Source: Gammaproteobacteria bacterium HGW-Gammaproteobacteria-1 (lineage in GTDB: Bacteria > Pseudomonadota > Gammaproteobacteria > Thiohalomonadales > Thiohalomonadaceae). Taken from it: a stretch of DNA of 64,000 nucleotides. The notes under the pieces were generated by a model. That model was not told the origin of the DNA, made no database searches, and saw only the letters and a program-made list of their open reading frames with translations. The position numbers and the translations under genes are program-made. This document shows positions 38,256 through 49,586 of this stretch, piece by piece (the stretch's first letter is position 1; every line of letters starts with the position of its first letter). The stretch covers positions 306,600-370,599 of the forward strand of contig PGZL01000006.1 of NCBI GenBank assembly GCA_002840095.1. The letters are read 5' to 3'.

Positions 38256-39683
38256 TTAGGCAGTCGCTGCGGCGGCGGAGCTGCTGCCCTGGCTCACGGC
38301 CTGGCGCACAGTCATCACCACGTTGTAGAGCATCACCACACCACCGGCCCAGAAGATCAGGCCGCCGATGGCACGCATTGCATAGTACGGATGCATGGCG
38401 GCGACGGACTCGGCGAAGGTGTAGGTCAGGGTGCCGAACTCGTCGTAGTCACGCCACATCAGGCCCTGCATGATGCCGGAGACCCACATTGCGGTGATGT
38501 AAACCACGGTACCGATGGTGGCCATCCAGAAGTGCATGTTGACCAGGGAGGCGGAGTACATGCGGGTGTTCCACAGCTTTTCCACCATGTGGTACAGCGC
38601 ACCGGCGCCGACCATGGCAACCCAGCCCAGGGCACCGGAGTGCACGTGGCCGACGGTCCAGTCGGTGTAGTGGGACAGCGCATTAACAGTCTTCGCGGAC
38701 ATGACCGGACCTTCGAAGGTGGACATGGCGTAGAAGGCCAGGGACATGATCAGGAAGCGCAGGATGTAGTCGGTACGCAGTTTGTCCCACGCGCCGGACA
38801 GGGTCATCATGCCGTTCACGGCACCACCCCAGGACGGGATGATCATGGCCAGGGAGACGGCGGCGCCCAGGGAACCGGTCCAGTCAGGCAGGGCGGTGTA
38901 CTGCAGGTGGTGCGCACCCAGCCAGACGTAGCCGAACATCAGGGCCCAGAAGTGGATGACGGACAGACGGTAGGAGAACACCGGACGGCCAGCCTGCTTC
39001 GGCACGAAGTAGTACATGATGCCGAGGAAGCCTGCGGTCAGGTAGAAGCCTACTGCGTTGTGACCCCACCACCACTGAACCATGGCGTCCTGCACACCGG
39101 AGAACACGGAGTAGGACTTGAACAGCTCAACCGGGATGGCCAGGCTGTTGACCACGTGCAGATAGGTGATCATCACCATCATGCCGAGGAAGAACCAGTT
39201 GGACACATAGATGTGGCTGGTCTTGCGGCTGGCGATGGTCATCGCGAAGTTGAAGGCGAAGGACAGCCAGACCACGGCGATCATCAGGTCGATGGGCCAT
39301 TCCAGTTCGGCGTATTCCTTGCCCTGGGTGATGCCCAGCGGCAGGGTGACGACGGCCAGGACGATGATGGTGTTCCAGCCCCAGAAGGTGAACCACGCCA
39401 TCTTGTTGCTCCACATCCGCACGGAGCAGGTACGCTGCACGGAGTAGAAGCCCGATGCCATCAGCACGCAGCCGCCGAAGGCGAAGATGACCGCGTTGGT
39501 ATGCAACGGGCGCAGTCGACCGAAGGTGAGTTCGGCGATGTCAAAGTTCAACACCGGCCAGGCGAGCTGGGAGGCGATGAGTACGCCGACCAGGGTGCCT
39601 ACCACCAGATAGACCACCGCCATGATGGTGAACCACCTGACGACCTCAAAGTTATATTTCTGTTCCGTTTGTGTCGCTTCCAC
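38256..39683 (-). CDS. ccoN: cbb3-type oxidase subunit I
   Basis: Heme-copper oxidase subunit: [32 protein letters not shown]. Confidence 0.97.
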   Translation of the reverse strand: MEATQTEQKYNFEVVRWFTIMAVVYLVVGTLVGVLIASQLAWPVLNFDIAELTFGRLRPLHTNAVIFAFGGCVLMASGFYSVQRTCSVRMWSNKMAWFTFWGWNTIIVLAVVTLPLGITQGKEYAELEWPIDLMIAVVWLSFAFNFAMTIASRKTSHIYVSNWFFLGMMVMITYLHVVNSLAIPVELFKSYSVFSGVQDAMVQWWWGHNAVGFYLTAGFLGIMYYFVPKQAGRPVFSYRLSVIHFWALMFGYVWLGAHHLQYTALPDWTGSLGAAVSLAMIIPSWGGAVNGMMTLSGAWDKLRTDYILRFLIMSLAFYAMSTFEGPVMSAKTVNALSHYTDWTVGHVHSGALGWVAMVGAGALYHMVEKLWNTRMYSASLVNMHFWMATIGTVVYITAMWVSGIMQGLMWRDYDEFGTLTYTFAESVAAMHPYYAMRAIGGLIFWAGGVVMLYNVVMTVRQAVSQGSSSAAAATA

Positions 39684-40035
39684 GAGTTTCTCTCCTCTGT
39701 GTGAGCCAATGGTTAAACCAAGACCAACTTAAATTACCGCCCAAAACAACCGTTGTTGAATTTTTCTCTGACAACCCCCATGCATGAACAAACCCAAACT
39801 GTTGTTATCTGGAGTGTGCGTATGCATGACTCCATGTTGTGGTACTTGCCCGGCCGCGCGCCACGGCGTGCGGTTGTGCAAAGCATTTGACTGTAACGGT
39901 CCGGGGGAAGGCGGGAGGGTTGGCGGGAAGCGTTGTCGTCTAGAGGCAACGCCCTGATAGGCCAATAAATTTTTTTTGCCCCCCCAGGCGCGCCGATCGC
40001 TGTGTTCACGAACCCCTTACCGGAACTAGCGACCA

Positions 40036-40078
40036 AATATAGTCGAAGAGAAGATATCAGAACATTGATTTTTGTCAA
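40036..40078 (-). promoter_or_regulatory. FNR box and -10 element predicted for ccoNOQP
   Basis: TTGAT-TTTT-GTCAA (40065-40078) and minus-strand TATATT (40041-40036); geometry matches a class II (-41.5) FNR promoter. Confidence 0.6.
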
Positions 40079-40187
40079 ACAAACTGGCGATTAACACACA
40101 CCAGTTGCGTCATATCCCACAGCACTATTCATACTGTTTTTATCGCACTTTTCGCATTGCGCGCGTCAGGCGCAATGGCGCACTTCA

Positions 40188-41051
40188 TCACTCGGATATG
40201 GGGTTGCGGGCGCAGCTGCGCGACTGGCAGGCGAGGGCGTGGAGGCGGGGCAGATCGAGGATACGTATATGTTTGCGTTGTACGGTCAGCAGCCGTTCGT
40301 CCTGAAAACGGGTGAACAGTCTGCTGACGGTTTCCACCACCAGCCCCAGGTAGTTGCCGATGTCGTTGCGCGACATGCTGAGATTGAACTCGGTGGCGGA
40401 AAAGCCGCGCTGCTGGTAGCGGCCGGAGAGACTGAGCAGGAGTGACGCCAGGCGCTCCTCGGCATTTTTCTTACCCAGCAGCATCAGCAGCGACTGCTCG
40501 TGCAGGATCTCCCGGCTCATGATCTTGAGCAGTTGATGGCGCAAGGAGGGAATCCGTTCCGACAACTCCTCCAGGCGGTCGAAGGGGATCTCGCACACGC
40601 TGGTCGTTTCCAGGGCCTTGGCGGCACAGGGGTGGATATCGGTATGGATGGCGTCCAGCCCCACCAGCTCGCCCGGCAGATGGAAGCCGATGACCTGTTC
40701 ATAGCCGTCTTCCGTCGGTACATAGGTCTTGATGGAGCCGGAGCGGACGGCGTATATGGCCTGGAAGGGCTCGCTCACCTGGAACAGGTGTTCGCCGCGC
40801 TTGATGGGACGGCGGCGCTTGATGATGCTGTCCAGCAGATCCAGATCGGCGCCATCGATGCCCACCGGCAGGCACAGCTGGAACAGGCCGCAATCCTTGC
40901 AGGCGACCCGTATTGCGGCTAAGTCTATGATGTTGCTTGCTTTAGTCTGCGGCATGGGGGGTATAACCGGCGCCTGGTAAGGCCGGCCACGGCCGGTTTC
41001 AATGCTGTCGGGATGGTTATCGTCGTACATGTGCCGCGCGGTTGCAACCAA
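40188..41051 (-). CDS. fnr: FNR-type CRP-family regulator
   Basis: CKDCGLFQLC plus further Cys; C-terminal HTH MSRNDIGNYLGLVVETVSRLFTRFQ. Confidence 0.92.
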   Translation of the reverse strand: MVATARHMYDDNHPDSIETGRGRPYQAPVIPPMPQTKASNIIDLAAIRVACKDCGLFQLCLPVGIDGADLDLLDSIIKRRRPIKRGEHLFQVSEPFQAIYAVRSGSIKTYVPTEDGYEQVIGFHLPGELVGLDAIHTDIHPCAAKALETTSVCEIPFDRLEELSERIPSLRHQLLKIMSREILHEQSLLMLLGKKNAEERLASLLLSLSGRYQQRGFSATEFNLSMSRNDIGNYLGLVVETVSRLFTRFQDERLLTVQRKHIRILDLPRLHALACQSRSCARNPISE

Positions 41052-41159
41052 ACACTACTATCATCTCCTCCTTTTATTCTATCCGGGCGCGGAAGTCGGT
41101 ATGCTATGGGCGGCGGTCCAGCCGCCTTTTCAAGCGTACCCAGTCTTTAAGGAGTCCAA

Positions 41160-41753
41160 ATGAGCGAGCGCAGGGCCACGGTTGCACGGGAGACCCTGGA
41201 AACCCGGATCGAGGCGAGCGTCGATCTGGACGGCAGCGGAGTGGGTCGGTTCGAGACCGGTGTGCCTTTTCTGGACCATATGCTGGATCAGGTGGCCCGG
41301 CACGGCCTCATCGACCTGCAGATCAACGCCCGCGGTGATCTGCACATCGACGCCCACCACACGGTAGAGGACATCGGCATCACGCTGGGTCAGGCATTCG
41401 CGCGCGCGGTGGGTGACAAAAAGGGCATCCGGCGCTACGGTCATGCCTATGTCCCGCTGGACGAGGCGCTGTCGCGGGTGGTGGTGGATTTTTCCGGCCG
41501 CCCCGGCCTGGAGTATCAGGTGGACTACCCCCGTGCCCGCATCGGCGAGTTCGACGTCGACCTGCTGCTGGAGTTTTTCCAGGGTTTCGTCAATCATGCC
41601 CAAGTGACACTGCATATCGACAATCTGCGCGGACGCAACGCACACCACATCGCCGAGACGGTCTTCAAGGCCTTTGGCCGCGCCCTGCGCATGGCGCTGG
41701 AGGCCGATCCGCGCATGTCCGGCGTGACCCCCTCCACCAAGGGCAGCCTGTGA
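41160..41753 (+). CDS. hisB: Imidazoleglycerol-phosphate dehydratase
   Basis: [35 protein letters not shown]. Confidence 0.97.
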   Translation: MSERRATVARETLETRIEASVDLDGSGVGRFETGVPFLDHMLDQVARHGLIDLQINARGDLHIDAHHTVEDIGITLGQAFARAVGDKKGIRRYGHAYVPLDEALSRVVVDFSGRPGLEYQVDYPRARIGEFDVDLLLEFFQGFVNHAQVTLHIDNLRGRNAHHIAETVFKAFGRALRMALEADPRMSGVTPSTKGSL

Positions 41754-41805
41754 CGCGCGTTATCCGACACTCTCATATTTGATTCGATTCGGACCCCTTT
41801 CTACT

Positions 41806-42453
41806 ATGACTACCGTTGCAGTCATCGACTACGGCATGGGCAATCTGCACTCCGTGGCCAAGGCCCTGGAGCATGTGGCCGACGGGCAGCAGGTGATTGT
41901 GACCCATGATCCGGAGCGTATCCGTGCTGCGGACCGGGTGGTCCTGCCCGGTGTCGGCGCCATCCGCGACTGCATGGCGGAAATGGCGCGCCAGGGTGTG
42001 GTGGACGTGATCCATGAAGTGGTGCGCGAGAAGCCCTTCCTCGGCGTCTGTGTCGGCATGCAGGCGTTGATGGATTTCAGTGCCGAGAATGGTGGCACGC
42101 CATGCCTGGGCATACTGCCTGGCCGGGTCGAGTATTTTGGCGACAGCCTGGCGGCGCAAGACGGTGAGCGCCTCAAGGTGCCGCACATGGGGTGGAACCA
42201 GGTGCATCAGGAGAGGGCGCATCCCTTATGGGACGGCATTGGCCAGGATGCGCGTTTCTACTTTGTACACAGCTATTATGTGCGACCGTCGGAGCCTGCG
42301 TTGACCGCCGCCAGCACGGAATACGGCGTGACCTTCACCGCTGCCGTGGCGCGCGAGAATGTATTCGCCGTGCAGTTCCATCCGGAAAAAAGCCAGCACG
42401 CAGGTTTGGCGCTATACGCCAATTTCCTGCGCTGGGACGGCTCCACTCCCTGA
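41806..42453 (+). CDS. hisH: Imidazole glycerol phosphate synthase subunit HisH
   Basis: [29 protein letters not shown]. Confidence 0.96.
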   Translation: MTTVAVIDYGMGNLHSVAKALEHVADGQQVIVTHDPERIRAADRVVLPGVGAIRDCMAEMARQGVVDVIHEVVREKPFLGVCVGMQALMDFSAENGGTPCLGILPGRVEYFGDSLAAQDGERLKVPHMGWNQVHQERAHPLWDGIGQDARFYFVHSYYVRPSEPALTAASTEYGVTFTAAVARENVFAVQFHPEKSQHAGLALYANFLRWDGSTP

Positions 42454-42494
42454 ATACCAACTGCCCTGTTCGCGCTGTAAAGAGGACCCAAGCG

Positions 42495-43238
42495 ATGTTG
42501 CTGATACCGGCCATAGATCTCAAAGACGGCAAGTGCGTGCGCCTGCGTCAGGGACGAATGGAGGATTCGACGGTGTTTTCCGACGATCCGGTGGCCATGG
42601 CCGCGCGTTGGGTCGAAGCGGGAGCCCGGCGCCTGCACCTGGTCGACCTGAACGGCGCCTTCGAAGGCCGGCCCATGAACCGGGATGTGGTGCATGCCAT
42701 CGCCGCCGCCTTTCCCGATCTGTCGATCCAGGTGGGCGGCGGCATCCGTGACGAGGACACGGTGCAGGCCTATCTCGACGCCGGCGTCCAGTACGTAATC
42801 ATCGGTACCAAGGCGGTGAATCATCCCGGCTTCATCGGCGACCTGTGCGCCGAATTCCCCGGTCACGTCATCGTTGGCCTGGATGCCAAGGAAGGGAAGG
42901 TGGCGATGGACGGCTGGTCCAAGCTGTCCAAGCACGACGTCATCGATCTGGCACAACACTTCGAACAGGACGGCGTGTCGGCCATCATCTATACCGACAT
43001 AGGCCGCGACGGCATGATGTCCGGCTGCAACGTCGAGGCGACGGTGAAGCTGGCCCAGGCCGTGACCATACCCATCATCGCATCCGGCGGCATCACCAAC
43101 CTGGACGATATCCGTGCCCTGTGCGCGGTGGCCGACGAAGGCATCACCGGCGCCATCACCGGGCGCGCGATCTACGAAGGCACGCTGGATTTTGCCGAAG
43201 GGCAGCGGCTTGCCGATGAACTTTGTGGAGAAAAGTGA
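42495..43238 (+). CDS. hisA: ProFAR isomerase
   Basis: [20 protein letters not shown]. Confidence 0.97.
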   Translation: MLLIPAIDLKDGKCVRLRQGRMEDSTVFSDDPVAMAARWVEAGARRLHLVDLNGAFEGRPMNRDVVHAIAAAFPDLSIQVGGGIRDEDTVQAYLDAGVQYVIIGTKAVNHPGFIGDLCAEFPGHVIVGLDAKEGKVAMDGWSKLSKHDVIDLAQHFEQDGVSAIIYTDIGRDGMMSGCNVEATVKLAQAVTIPIIASGGITNLDDIRALCAVADEGITGAITGRAIYEGTLDFAEGQRLADELCGEK

Positions 43239-43305
43239 CAAGTTCCAAGTTGCAAGTGTCAAGACGATGTTCTTGGGCTTGCGACTTGTCACTTGCAACT
43301 TGTGA
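43235..43305. repeat. Inverted pair of 7-bp-period arrays in the hisA-hisF gap
   Basis: gtgacaa gttccaa gttgcaa gtgtcaa (43235-43262) vs cttgcga cttgtca cttgcaa cttgtga (43278-43305). Confidence 0.75.
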
Positions 43306-43312
43306 CTGAATC

Positions 43313-44086
43313 ATGGGCCTAGCCAAACGTATCATTCCCTGTCTCGACGTGGACAACGGCCGCGTCGTCAAGGGCGTCAAGTTCCTGGATATCCGCGATG
43401 CCGGCGACCCGGTGGAAATCGCGCGCCGTTACGATGAGCAGGGTGCCGATGAGCTGACCTTCCTCGACATCACCGCTTCGTCCGACAACCGCGAAACGAT
43501 GGTGCACGTGGTGGAGCAGGTGGCCGGTGAGGTGTTCATCCCCCTCACCGTCGGTGGCGGCATTCGTACCAGCGCCGATATCCGGCGCATGCTCAATGCC
43601 GGGGCGGACAAGGTCGGTATCAACACCGCCGCGGTATTCAATCCGGAGTTCGTCAAGGAAGCCGCGGATCGCTTCGGCTCCCAGTGCATCGTCGTCGCCA
43701 TCGATGCCAAATGCGTGAGTACGGCCGACGAAACGCCGCGCTGGGAAATATTCACCCACGGCGGGCGCAAGCCCACGGGTATCGATGCGGTGGAATGGGC
43801 GCGGCGCATGGTGGATTACGGTGCCGGCGAGATACTGCTGACCAGCATGGACCGCGATGGCACCAAGTCCGGTTTCGATCTGCCGCTGGTGCGCGCGGTG
43901 TCGGAGGCGGTACGGGTGCCGGTGATTGCCTCGGGCGGCGTCGGCAATCTTGACCACCTGGTCGACGGCATCGTGCAGGGGCATGCCGACGCGGTGCTGG
44001 CCGCCAGTATTTTCCATTTCTGCGAATACACCATCGAACAGGCCAAGCAGCGCATGGCGCAGGCGGGTATCGAGGTGCGGTTGTGA
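43313..44086 (+). CDS. hisF: Imidazole glycerol phosphate synthase subunit HisF
   Basis: [24 protein letters not shown]. Confidence 0.97.
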   Translation: MGLAKRIIPCLDVDNGRVVKGVKFLDIRDAGDPVEIARRYDEQGADELTFLDITASSDNRETMVHVVEQVAGEVFIPLTVGGGIRTSADIRRMLNAGADKVGINTAAVFNPEFVKEAADRFGSQCIVVAIDAKCVSTADETPRWEIFTHGGRKPTGIDAVEWARRMVDYGAGEILLTSMDRDGTKSGFDLPLVRAVSEAVRVPVIASGGVGNLDHLVDGIVQGHADAVLAASIFHFCEYTIEQAKQRMAQAGIEVRL

Positions 44087-44472
44087 CCTGGCTCGATGAG
44101 GTGAAGTGGACGGCCGACGGCCTGGTGCCGGTGATCGCCCAGGAAGAGGGCAGCGGCCGGGTGCTGATGTTTGCCTGGATGAACCGCGAGGCGCTGGAAC
44201 TGACGGCGCGGGAAGGGCGTGCCGTCTACTGGTCGCGCTCCCGCGGCAGGTTGTGGCGCAAGGGTGAAGAGTCCGGTAACGTGCAGCGGGTGAAAGAGAT
44301 GCGCCTCGATTGCGACAATGACGTTATCCTGCTCAGTATCGAGCAGCTGGGCGGCATCGCCTGTCATACCGGAAGGCACAGCTGCTTCTTCAAGGTGTTT
44401 GACGGAAACGGATGGCAGAGCTTGGATCCCGTTCTGAAAGACCCGCAACAGATATACAGCAAGCCGTCATGA
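44083..44472 (+). CDS. hisI: Phosphoribosyl-AMP cyclohydrolase
   Basis: [25 protein letters not shown]. Confidence 0.96.
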   Translation: MTWLDEVKWTADGLVPVIAQEEGSGRVLMFAWMNREALELTAREGRAVYWSRSRGRLWRKGEESGNVQRVKEMRLDCDNDVILLSIEQLGGIACHTGRHSCFFKVFDGNGWQSLDPVLKDPQQIYSKPS

Positions 44473-44786
44473 GCGATATTCTTGAGCAGTTGTCGGAGAT
44501 CCTGGAGCAGCGCAAAGGCGCGGACCCGGACAGCTCCTATGTGGCCAAGCTGTACAGCAAGGGCCTGGACGGTATTCTGAAGAAAATCGGCGAAGAGGCC
44601 ACGGAAACGGTGATCGCGGCGAAGGATGGCGATCCCGCCCAGGTGATCTATGAAACAGCCGATCTCTGGTTCCATTGCATGGTGATGCTCAAGCACATGG
44701 GATTGGAGCCGCAGGCGGTGCTGAACGAGCTGGAACGGCGCTTCGGGCTGTCGGGGTTGGAAGAAAAGGCGAACCGGAGCAAGTGA
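44469..44786 (+). CDS. hisE: Phosphoribosyl-ATP pyrophosphatase
   Basis: [34 protein letters not shown]. Confidence 0.95.
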   Translation: MSDILEQLSEILEQRKGADPDSSYVAKLYSKGLDGILKKIGEEATETVIAAKDGDPAQVIYETADLWFHCMVMLKHMGLEPQAVLNELERRFGLSGLEEKANRSK

Positions 44787-44887
44787 CCCGTGGTCCAACT
44801 CCGGGCAAGGGCGTGAAGTCTATTGTATATACAACGGTTCGGTGGCCGGGTGCTGCCGGATTTCCTACTATGGCGGGGAGTTGAACT

Positions 44888-45118
44888 ATGGCACCAAGTA
44901 TCTGGCAACTGCTGATCGTCCTGGCGATCGTTATTCTGCTTTTCGGAACCAAGAAGCTGCGCAACATCGGTGGCGATCTGGGCGGCGCGATCAGGAACTT
45001 TCGTTCCTCGGTGAAGGATGGCGAACAGTCGGCGGCAAAGGAAGGCGAAAAGCTGGAGGAGAAGAAGGAAGGCAGTGTCATCGAGGGTGAAGCCACCCGC
45101 GAGAAGGACAAGACCTGA
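44888..45118 (+). CDS. tatA: Sec-independent translocase TatA
   Basis: [32 protein letters not shown]. Confidence 0.95.
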   Translation: MAPSIWQLLIVLAIVILLFGTKKLRNIGGDLGGAIRNFRSSVKDGEQSAAKEGEKLEEKKEGSVIEGEATREKDKT

Positions 45119-45201
45119 GCCTACCCGTCCCAGGGGGTGGCGCGACGCCCGGCCCTAGCCGGCGCGCACGACCGACCCTGCAACTCATAACCGGATAAAT
45201 C

Positions 45202-45579
45202 ATGTTCGACGTCGGCTTCTGGGAGCTGGTGATCATCGGCATCGTGGCCCTGCTGGTACTGGGCCCCGAGCGCCTGCCCGTGGTCGCGCGTACGGTGGGG
45301 CTGTGGTACGGCAAGGCGCGGCATTTTGTCGGCACCGTGAAGGCGGATATCGATCGCGAGCTCAAGGCCGAGGAACTCAAGCGTATCGTCCAGGAGCAGA
45401 CCAAGAGCGAAGGTTTGTTCGATATGGTGGAAGAGGCCAAGGCCTCGCTGCAGGACATCAGGTCCGGTCTGGAGAGCGTCAACCGGCCGGTCGAACTGTC
45501 CAGCCTCGAGTCGTCCTCTGACACGACGCCATCTATCACACCCCCCGCTGAGCCGGATAACGACAAGAAGTCGACATGA
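45202..45579 (+). CDS. tatB: Sec-independent translocase TatB
   Basis: [31 protein letters not shown]. Confidence 0.95.
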   Translation: MFDVGFWELVIIGIVALLVLGPERLPVVARTVGLWYGKARHFVGTVKADIDRELKAEELKRIVQEQTKSEGLFDMVEEAKASLQDIRSGLESVNRPVELSSLESSSDTTPSITPPAEPDNDKKST

Positions 45580-46472
45580 ACGAGCAGCAGACCAGCGGCA
45601 CCAACGGCCCGGAGTTGGAACAACCCTTCATCTCCCACCTGATCGAACTGCGTGACCGGATCCTGCGCGCGGTGCTGGTGGTGCTGGCGATCTTTCTCGG
45701 CCTGTTTTATTTCGCCAACGATATCTACGCGCTGCTGGCCGACCCGCTGCTGTCACACCTGCCGGAAGGCGGCTCGATGATTGCCACCGAAGTGGCCTCG
45801 CCGTTCCTCACGCCCCTCAAGCTGACCCTGGTGGCGTCCGTTTTTATCGCCATTCCCTATCTGCTGTACCAGATGTGGGCCTTCGTGGCCCCCGGCCTGT
45901 ATGCCCATGAACGGAGCATGATCGTGCCGCTGCTGTTGTCCAGCACCCTGCTGTTCTATGCCGGCATGGCCTTCGCCTATTTCGTGGTGTTCCCTCTGGT
46001 ATTCGGCTTCTTCACCGCGGCGGCGCCGGAAGGCGTGGCGGTGATGACCGATATCAACAAGTATCTGGATTTCGTGCTTACGCTGTTCTTTGCGTTCGGC
46101 GTGGCCTTTGAGGTGCCCATCGCCACCATTCTTTTGGTATGGATGGGGGTGGTGACGCCGGAAGCCCTGGTCGCCAAGCGTCCCTACATCATCGTCGGCG
46201 CCTTCGTCATCGGCATGTTGCTGACGCCGCCTGACATCTTTTCGCAGACCCTGCTCGCCGTGCCCATGTGGATCCTGTTCGAGATCGGCGTGTTCTTCGC
46301 GCGCTATTACGTGCGCAAGAGTCCCGAGGCCGAGGATGACCTGGACAGCGACGAGAAGATGGATGCCACTCTTGATCGCTATATTCATGACGAGCACGCG
46401 CTGCACCAGGAGCTGGAAGTCATGCAGGGCGGCAGCGACGAAAAGGATGACGGCGACAAGCCGAAAGACTGA
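45576..46472 (+). CDS. tatC: Sec-independent translocase TatC
   Basis: [17 protein letters not shown]; six TM pattern. Confidence 0.96.
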   Translation: MNEQQTSGTNGPELEQPFISHLIELRDRILRAVLVVLAIFLGLFYFANDIYALLADPLLSHLPEGGSMIATEVASPFLTPLKLTLVASVFIAIPYLLYQMWAFVAPGLYAHERSMIVPLLLSSTLLFYAGMAFAYFVVFPLVFGFFTAAAPEGVAVMTDINKYLDFVLTLFFAFGVAFEVPIATILLVWMGVVTPEALVAKRPYIIVGAFVIGMLLTPPDIFSQTLLAVPMWILFEIGVFFARYYVRKSPEAEDDLDSDEKMDATLDRYIHDEHALHQELEVMQGGSDEKDDGDKPKD

Positions 46473-46481
46473 GTCCGCAGG

Positions 46482-49400
46482 CTAGGCGCCCTGCTGCGCC
46501 GGACGGTGCAGCAGGCGGTAGACCACCGGTATCAGCAGCAGGGTGACCAGCAGCGAGATGCCGAGGCCGAAGATGATGGCGACGGCCAGCGGCTGCAGCA
46601 TCTCGGAACCTTCGCCCAGTCCCAGGGCCAATGGCGTCATGCCCGCCACCGTGGTCAGGGTGGTCATCAGGATCGGGCGCAGGCGCAAGCGGGCGGCAGT
46701 GACGATGGCTTCGCGTAGCGGCGTGCCCTGCCGGCGCGCAATCTCCACATACTCCACCAGCACGATGGCGTTGTTTACCACGATGCCGGCCAGCATGATC
46801 ATCCCGAGCCATATCGGCATGGACAGGGTAAGCCCGGTCACCAGCAGGCCGACGGCCACGCCCACCGCCGCAAAGGGGATGGACAGCAGGATGACCAGCG
46901 GGTTGCGCAGCGATTCGTATTGCACCGCCATCACCACGAATACCAGAAAGACGGCCAGCGCCAGCAGCAGCAGGCCAAGGTCGCGTCCCTCGGTGAGAGC
47001 CTTCAGTTCGCCGCCGTCGTACCAAACATAGCCTTCCGGCAACGTCACGGTGGCCATCTCCTGATAGATGCGGTCATAGGCCTCGCTGAGCGAGGTGCCG
47101 GGCACCAGGCTGGCGCTGATCTCGACGATGCGGCGCTGGTTGTCACGTCGTATCTCCGATGGTGTGGCCACCAGGTTGACGTGGGCGAGGTCGCCGAGGC
47201 GCAGCGGAATGCCGCTACCGCTGTAGAGCACCAGTTCCTCCAGGGCACGCGGGGTATCCACTTCGCGTCGGGGCAGACGCAGGCGTATGTCGATGCTGCG
47301 GTCATGCTCGATGAAATCTGTAACGATTTCGCCTTCCAGGGCGCGGCGCAGGGTGCGGCCCACCTCTTCGGCATCCAGGCCCAGGGCCGCGGCACGTTGC
47401 CGGTCGAGGGTAATGGCCAGTTCCTGCCGCTGCTCTTCCGCCGAGTACATTATGTTGCTGAGGCCGGCGATATTCTTCAGGCGGTTGGCGACCGTGTCGC
47501 CCAGTCGCGCCAGAACCTCCAGGTCCGTGCCCTGGATACGAAGGCTGAGATCGTCGTCGCCGCTGCCGATGCGGATGCCGCGGATGCCGCGGCTGCGCAT
47601 GCGCACCCGCACCCCGGCCAGTTCCTCCTGTGCCACCACCTTGCGCATGCGGGAGATCCAGTCGTTGCTGCTCACCGTGCGCTGTCCGCGCGGCAGCAGC
47701 TGGATCATGATGGAGCCGCTGTTGCTGGATTCGCGTTCGGTGCGGCCGAAGATGAAGCCGCCTACCGTGGCGAACACGCTGACCACTTCCGGCTGGCGGC
47801 GGAACAGTTCTTCCAGCCGGTGTGCGCCGCGATTCATTTCCTCGACGGAAACACCGGGGTCTGCAGTGAGGTAGACCTGTACCTGGCCCTCGTCCATGCT
47901 GGGGAGAAACTCCTGCGGCCCGCCGAACACTGGCAGGGTGAGGGCCAACGCCGCCAGCAGCGCGGCGGCCAGCAGCAGCTGCGCCCACAGCCGATCGAGC
48001 AGCCAGCCGATTACCGCGGCATAGCGCTCCTGCAAATGGCCGATGAGGCCGTCGACGATGCGGCGCAGGCGCCCGCTGTCGACGTTGCGCACCTGTACCG
48101 CCAGGGCCGGCACCAGCGTCAGTGCCACCACCATGGAGGCGAGGATGGCGGCGGAAATGGTGAAGATGAGTTCGCGGAACAGTAGCCCCACCAGGCCGCT
48201 GATGAACAGGAACGGCAGCACCGCGGCCAGATTGGTGGAGGTGGAGGCGATGATGGCGCCGTAAATTTCGCTGGCGGCGTGGGTGCCTGCGTCCACCGGC
48301 GCCTCGCCGTCGCGCTGGTGGCGCTGGATGTTTTCCAGCATAACGATGGTGTTGTCCACCAGCATGCCGACACCCAGCGCCAGGCCGCCCAGCGTCATCA
48401 TGTTGAAGGTGAGATCGCCGAGTCCCATCAGCACGAAAGTCACCATGATGGCGAGCGGGATGGCGCTGCCGATGATCAGGGTACGACGCAGGTTGCCGAG
48501 GAACAGATACACCACCGCCATGGCCAGCAGGGTTCCTGAAAGGGCAGCCTGGCTGGCGCTGTTGAGGGCATTGCGGACATAGACGGACTGATCGTCCACG
48601 CCGAAAATCTCCGCATCCTCCAGCAAAAGGTTTTGCTGCCGCAGCCAGGCCATGCGCTCTTTCACGGCATCGACCACGGCAACGGTATTGGCGGTCGGCT
48701 GCTTCTGGATGGCTATCTTCACGCCGGGCGTGCCGTTGAGGCGCACCTTGATACGCTCGTCGGCATGGGTATCGAGTACCTGCATGACCTCGTCGAGACG
48801 GATGGTGGTGCCGTCCTTCAGCCGCAGCGGCAGGGCGGCGAGCTCCTGCACGTTCTGGAAGCGCGCCGCCGTGCGGCCGCCCAGCTCACGCCGCGCCATG
48901 GTGAGGCGGCCGGCAGGCAATTCCACGTTGCCGCGCTGCAGCGCGTCAATCACATCGTTGAGGCTGAGGCCGCTGGCGGCGAGGCGTTCCTGATCCGGCA
49001 GCAGCTGGATCTCGCGCACCAGGCCGCCGCCCACCTCCACCGCCGCCACCCCCGGCAGGTTGAGGAACTGCTTGGCAAAATCGTAGTCGACCCAGTCGCG
49101 CAGCTTGATCGGATCGAGGGACGTGGAGCTGACGATGAATTCCGCCACCGGGATCTGCGACGGATCACGCTTGAAGATGGTCGGCGGATCGATGCTGGTG
49201 GGAAGGAAACGCTTGGCGCGGTCAAGACGCGTGCTGGCATCGCGCAGCGCAATGTCGATGTCCTTGCCGTATTCGAACAGCAGTTCGACCGAACTGTTGC
49301 CCTCGCTGGTGCGCGACTGTACCCCGATGGCGTCCTCGGTAATCGCCAGCTGTTCCTCCAGCTGCCGGGTGATGCGGTCTTCCATGATGTTGGCGGGCAC

Positions 49401-49586
49401 GCCGGGATCCATGACGCGCACCTGGATTTCGGGGTAGATGATGTGCGGCAGCAGATCGACGGCGAGACGGCCCAGGGCGAAAAATCCGAGCACCACCACC
49501 GTCAGCGCCAGCATGATGACGCCGATGGGGTGGCGAATGGACCAGGCGGCGATGCCGCCGTGTCCTCCGGACGGGGCGCCGCTCAT
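46482..49586 (-). CDS. RND-family efflux transporter (AcrB/MdtB-like)
   Basis: 1034 aa; LGVGMLVDNTIVMLENIQRH; PIWLGMIMLAGIVVNNAIVLVEY. Confidence 0.93.
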   Translation of the reverse strand: MSGAPSGGHGGIAAWSIRHPIGVIMLALTVVVLGFFALGRLAVDLLPHIIYPEIQVRVMDPGVPANIMEDRITRQLEEQLAITEDAIGVQSRTSEGNSSVELLFEYGKDIDIALRDASTRLDRAKRFLPTSIDPPTIFKRDPSQIPVAEFIVSSTSLDPIKLRDWVDYDFAKQFLNLPGVAAVEVGGGLVREIQLLPDQERLAASGLSLNDVIDALQRGNVELPAGRLTMARRELGGRTAARFQNVQELAALPLRLKDGTTIRLDEVMQVLDTHADERIKVRLNGTPGVKIAIQKQPTANTVAVVDAVKERMAWLRQQNLLLEDAEIFGVDDQSVYVRNALNSASQAALSGTLLAMAVVYLFLGNLRRTLIIGSAIPLAIMVTFVLMGLGDLTFNMMTLGGLALGVGMLVDNTIVMLENIQRHQRDGEAPVDAGTHAASEIYGAIIASTSTNLAAVLPFLFISGLVGLLFRELIFTISAAILASMVVALTLVPALAVQVRNVDSGRLRRIVDGLIGHLQERYAAVIGWLLDRLWAQLLLAAALLAALALTLPVFGGPQEFLPSMDEGQVQVYLTADPGVSVEEMNRGAHRLEELFRRQPEVVSVFATVGGFIFGRTERESSNSGSIMIQLLPRGQRTVSSNDWISRMRKVVAQEELAGVRVRMRSRGIRGIRIGSGDDDLSLRIQGTDLEVLARLGDTVANRLKNIAGLSNIMYSAEEQRQELAITLDRQRAAALGLDAEEVGRTLRRALEGEIVTDFIEHDRSIDIRLRLPRREVDTPRALEELVLYSGSGIPLRLGDLAHVNLVATPSEIRRDNQRRIVEISASLVPGTSLSEAYDRIYQEMATVTLPEGYVWYDGGELKALTEGRDLGLLLLALAVFLVFVVMAVQYESLRNPLVILLSIPFAAVGVAVGLLVTGLTLSMPIWLGMIMLAGIVVNNAIVLVEYVEIARRQGTPLREAIVTAARLRLRPILMTTLTTVAGMTPLALGLGEGSEMLQPLAVAIIFGLGISLLVTLLLIPVVYRLLHRPAQQGA

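Noticed and set aside
39734-40078. 114-aa minus ORF upstream of ccoN
   Set aside because: Overlaps the predicted FNR promoter and has no recognisable protein features
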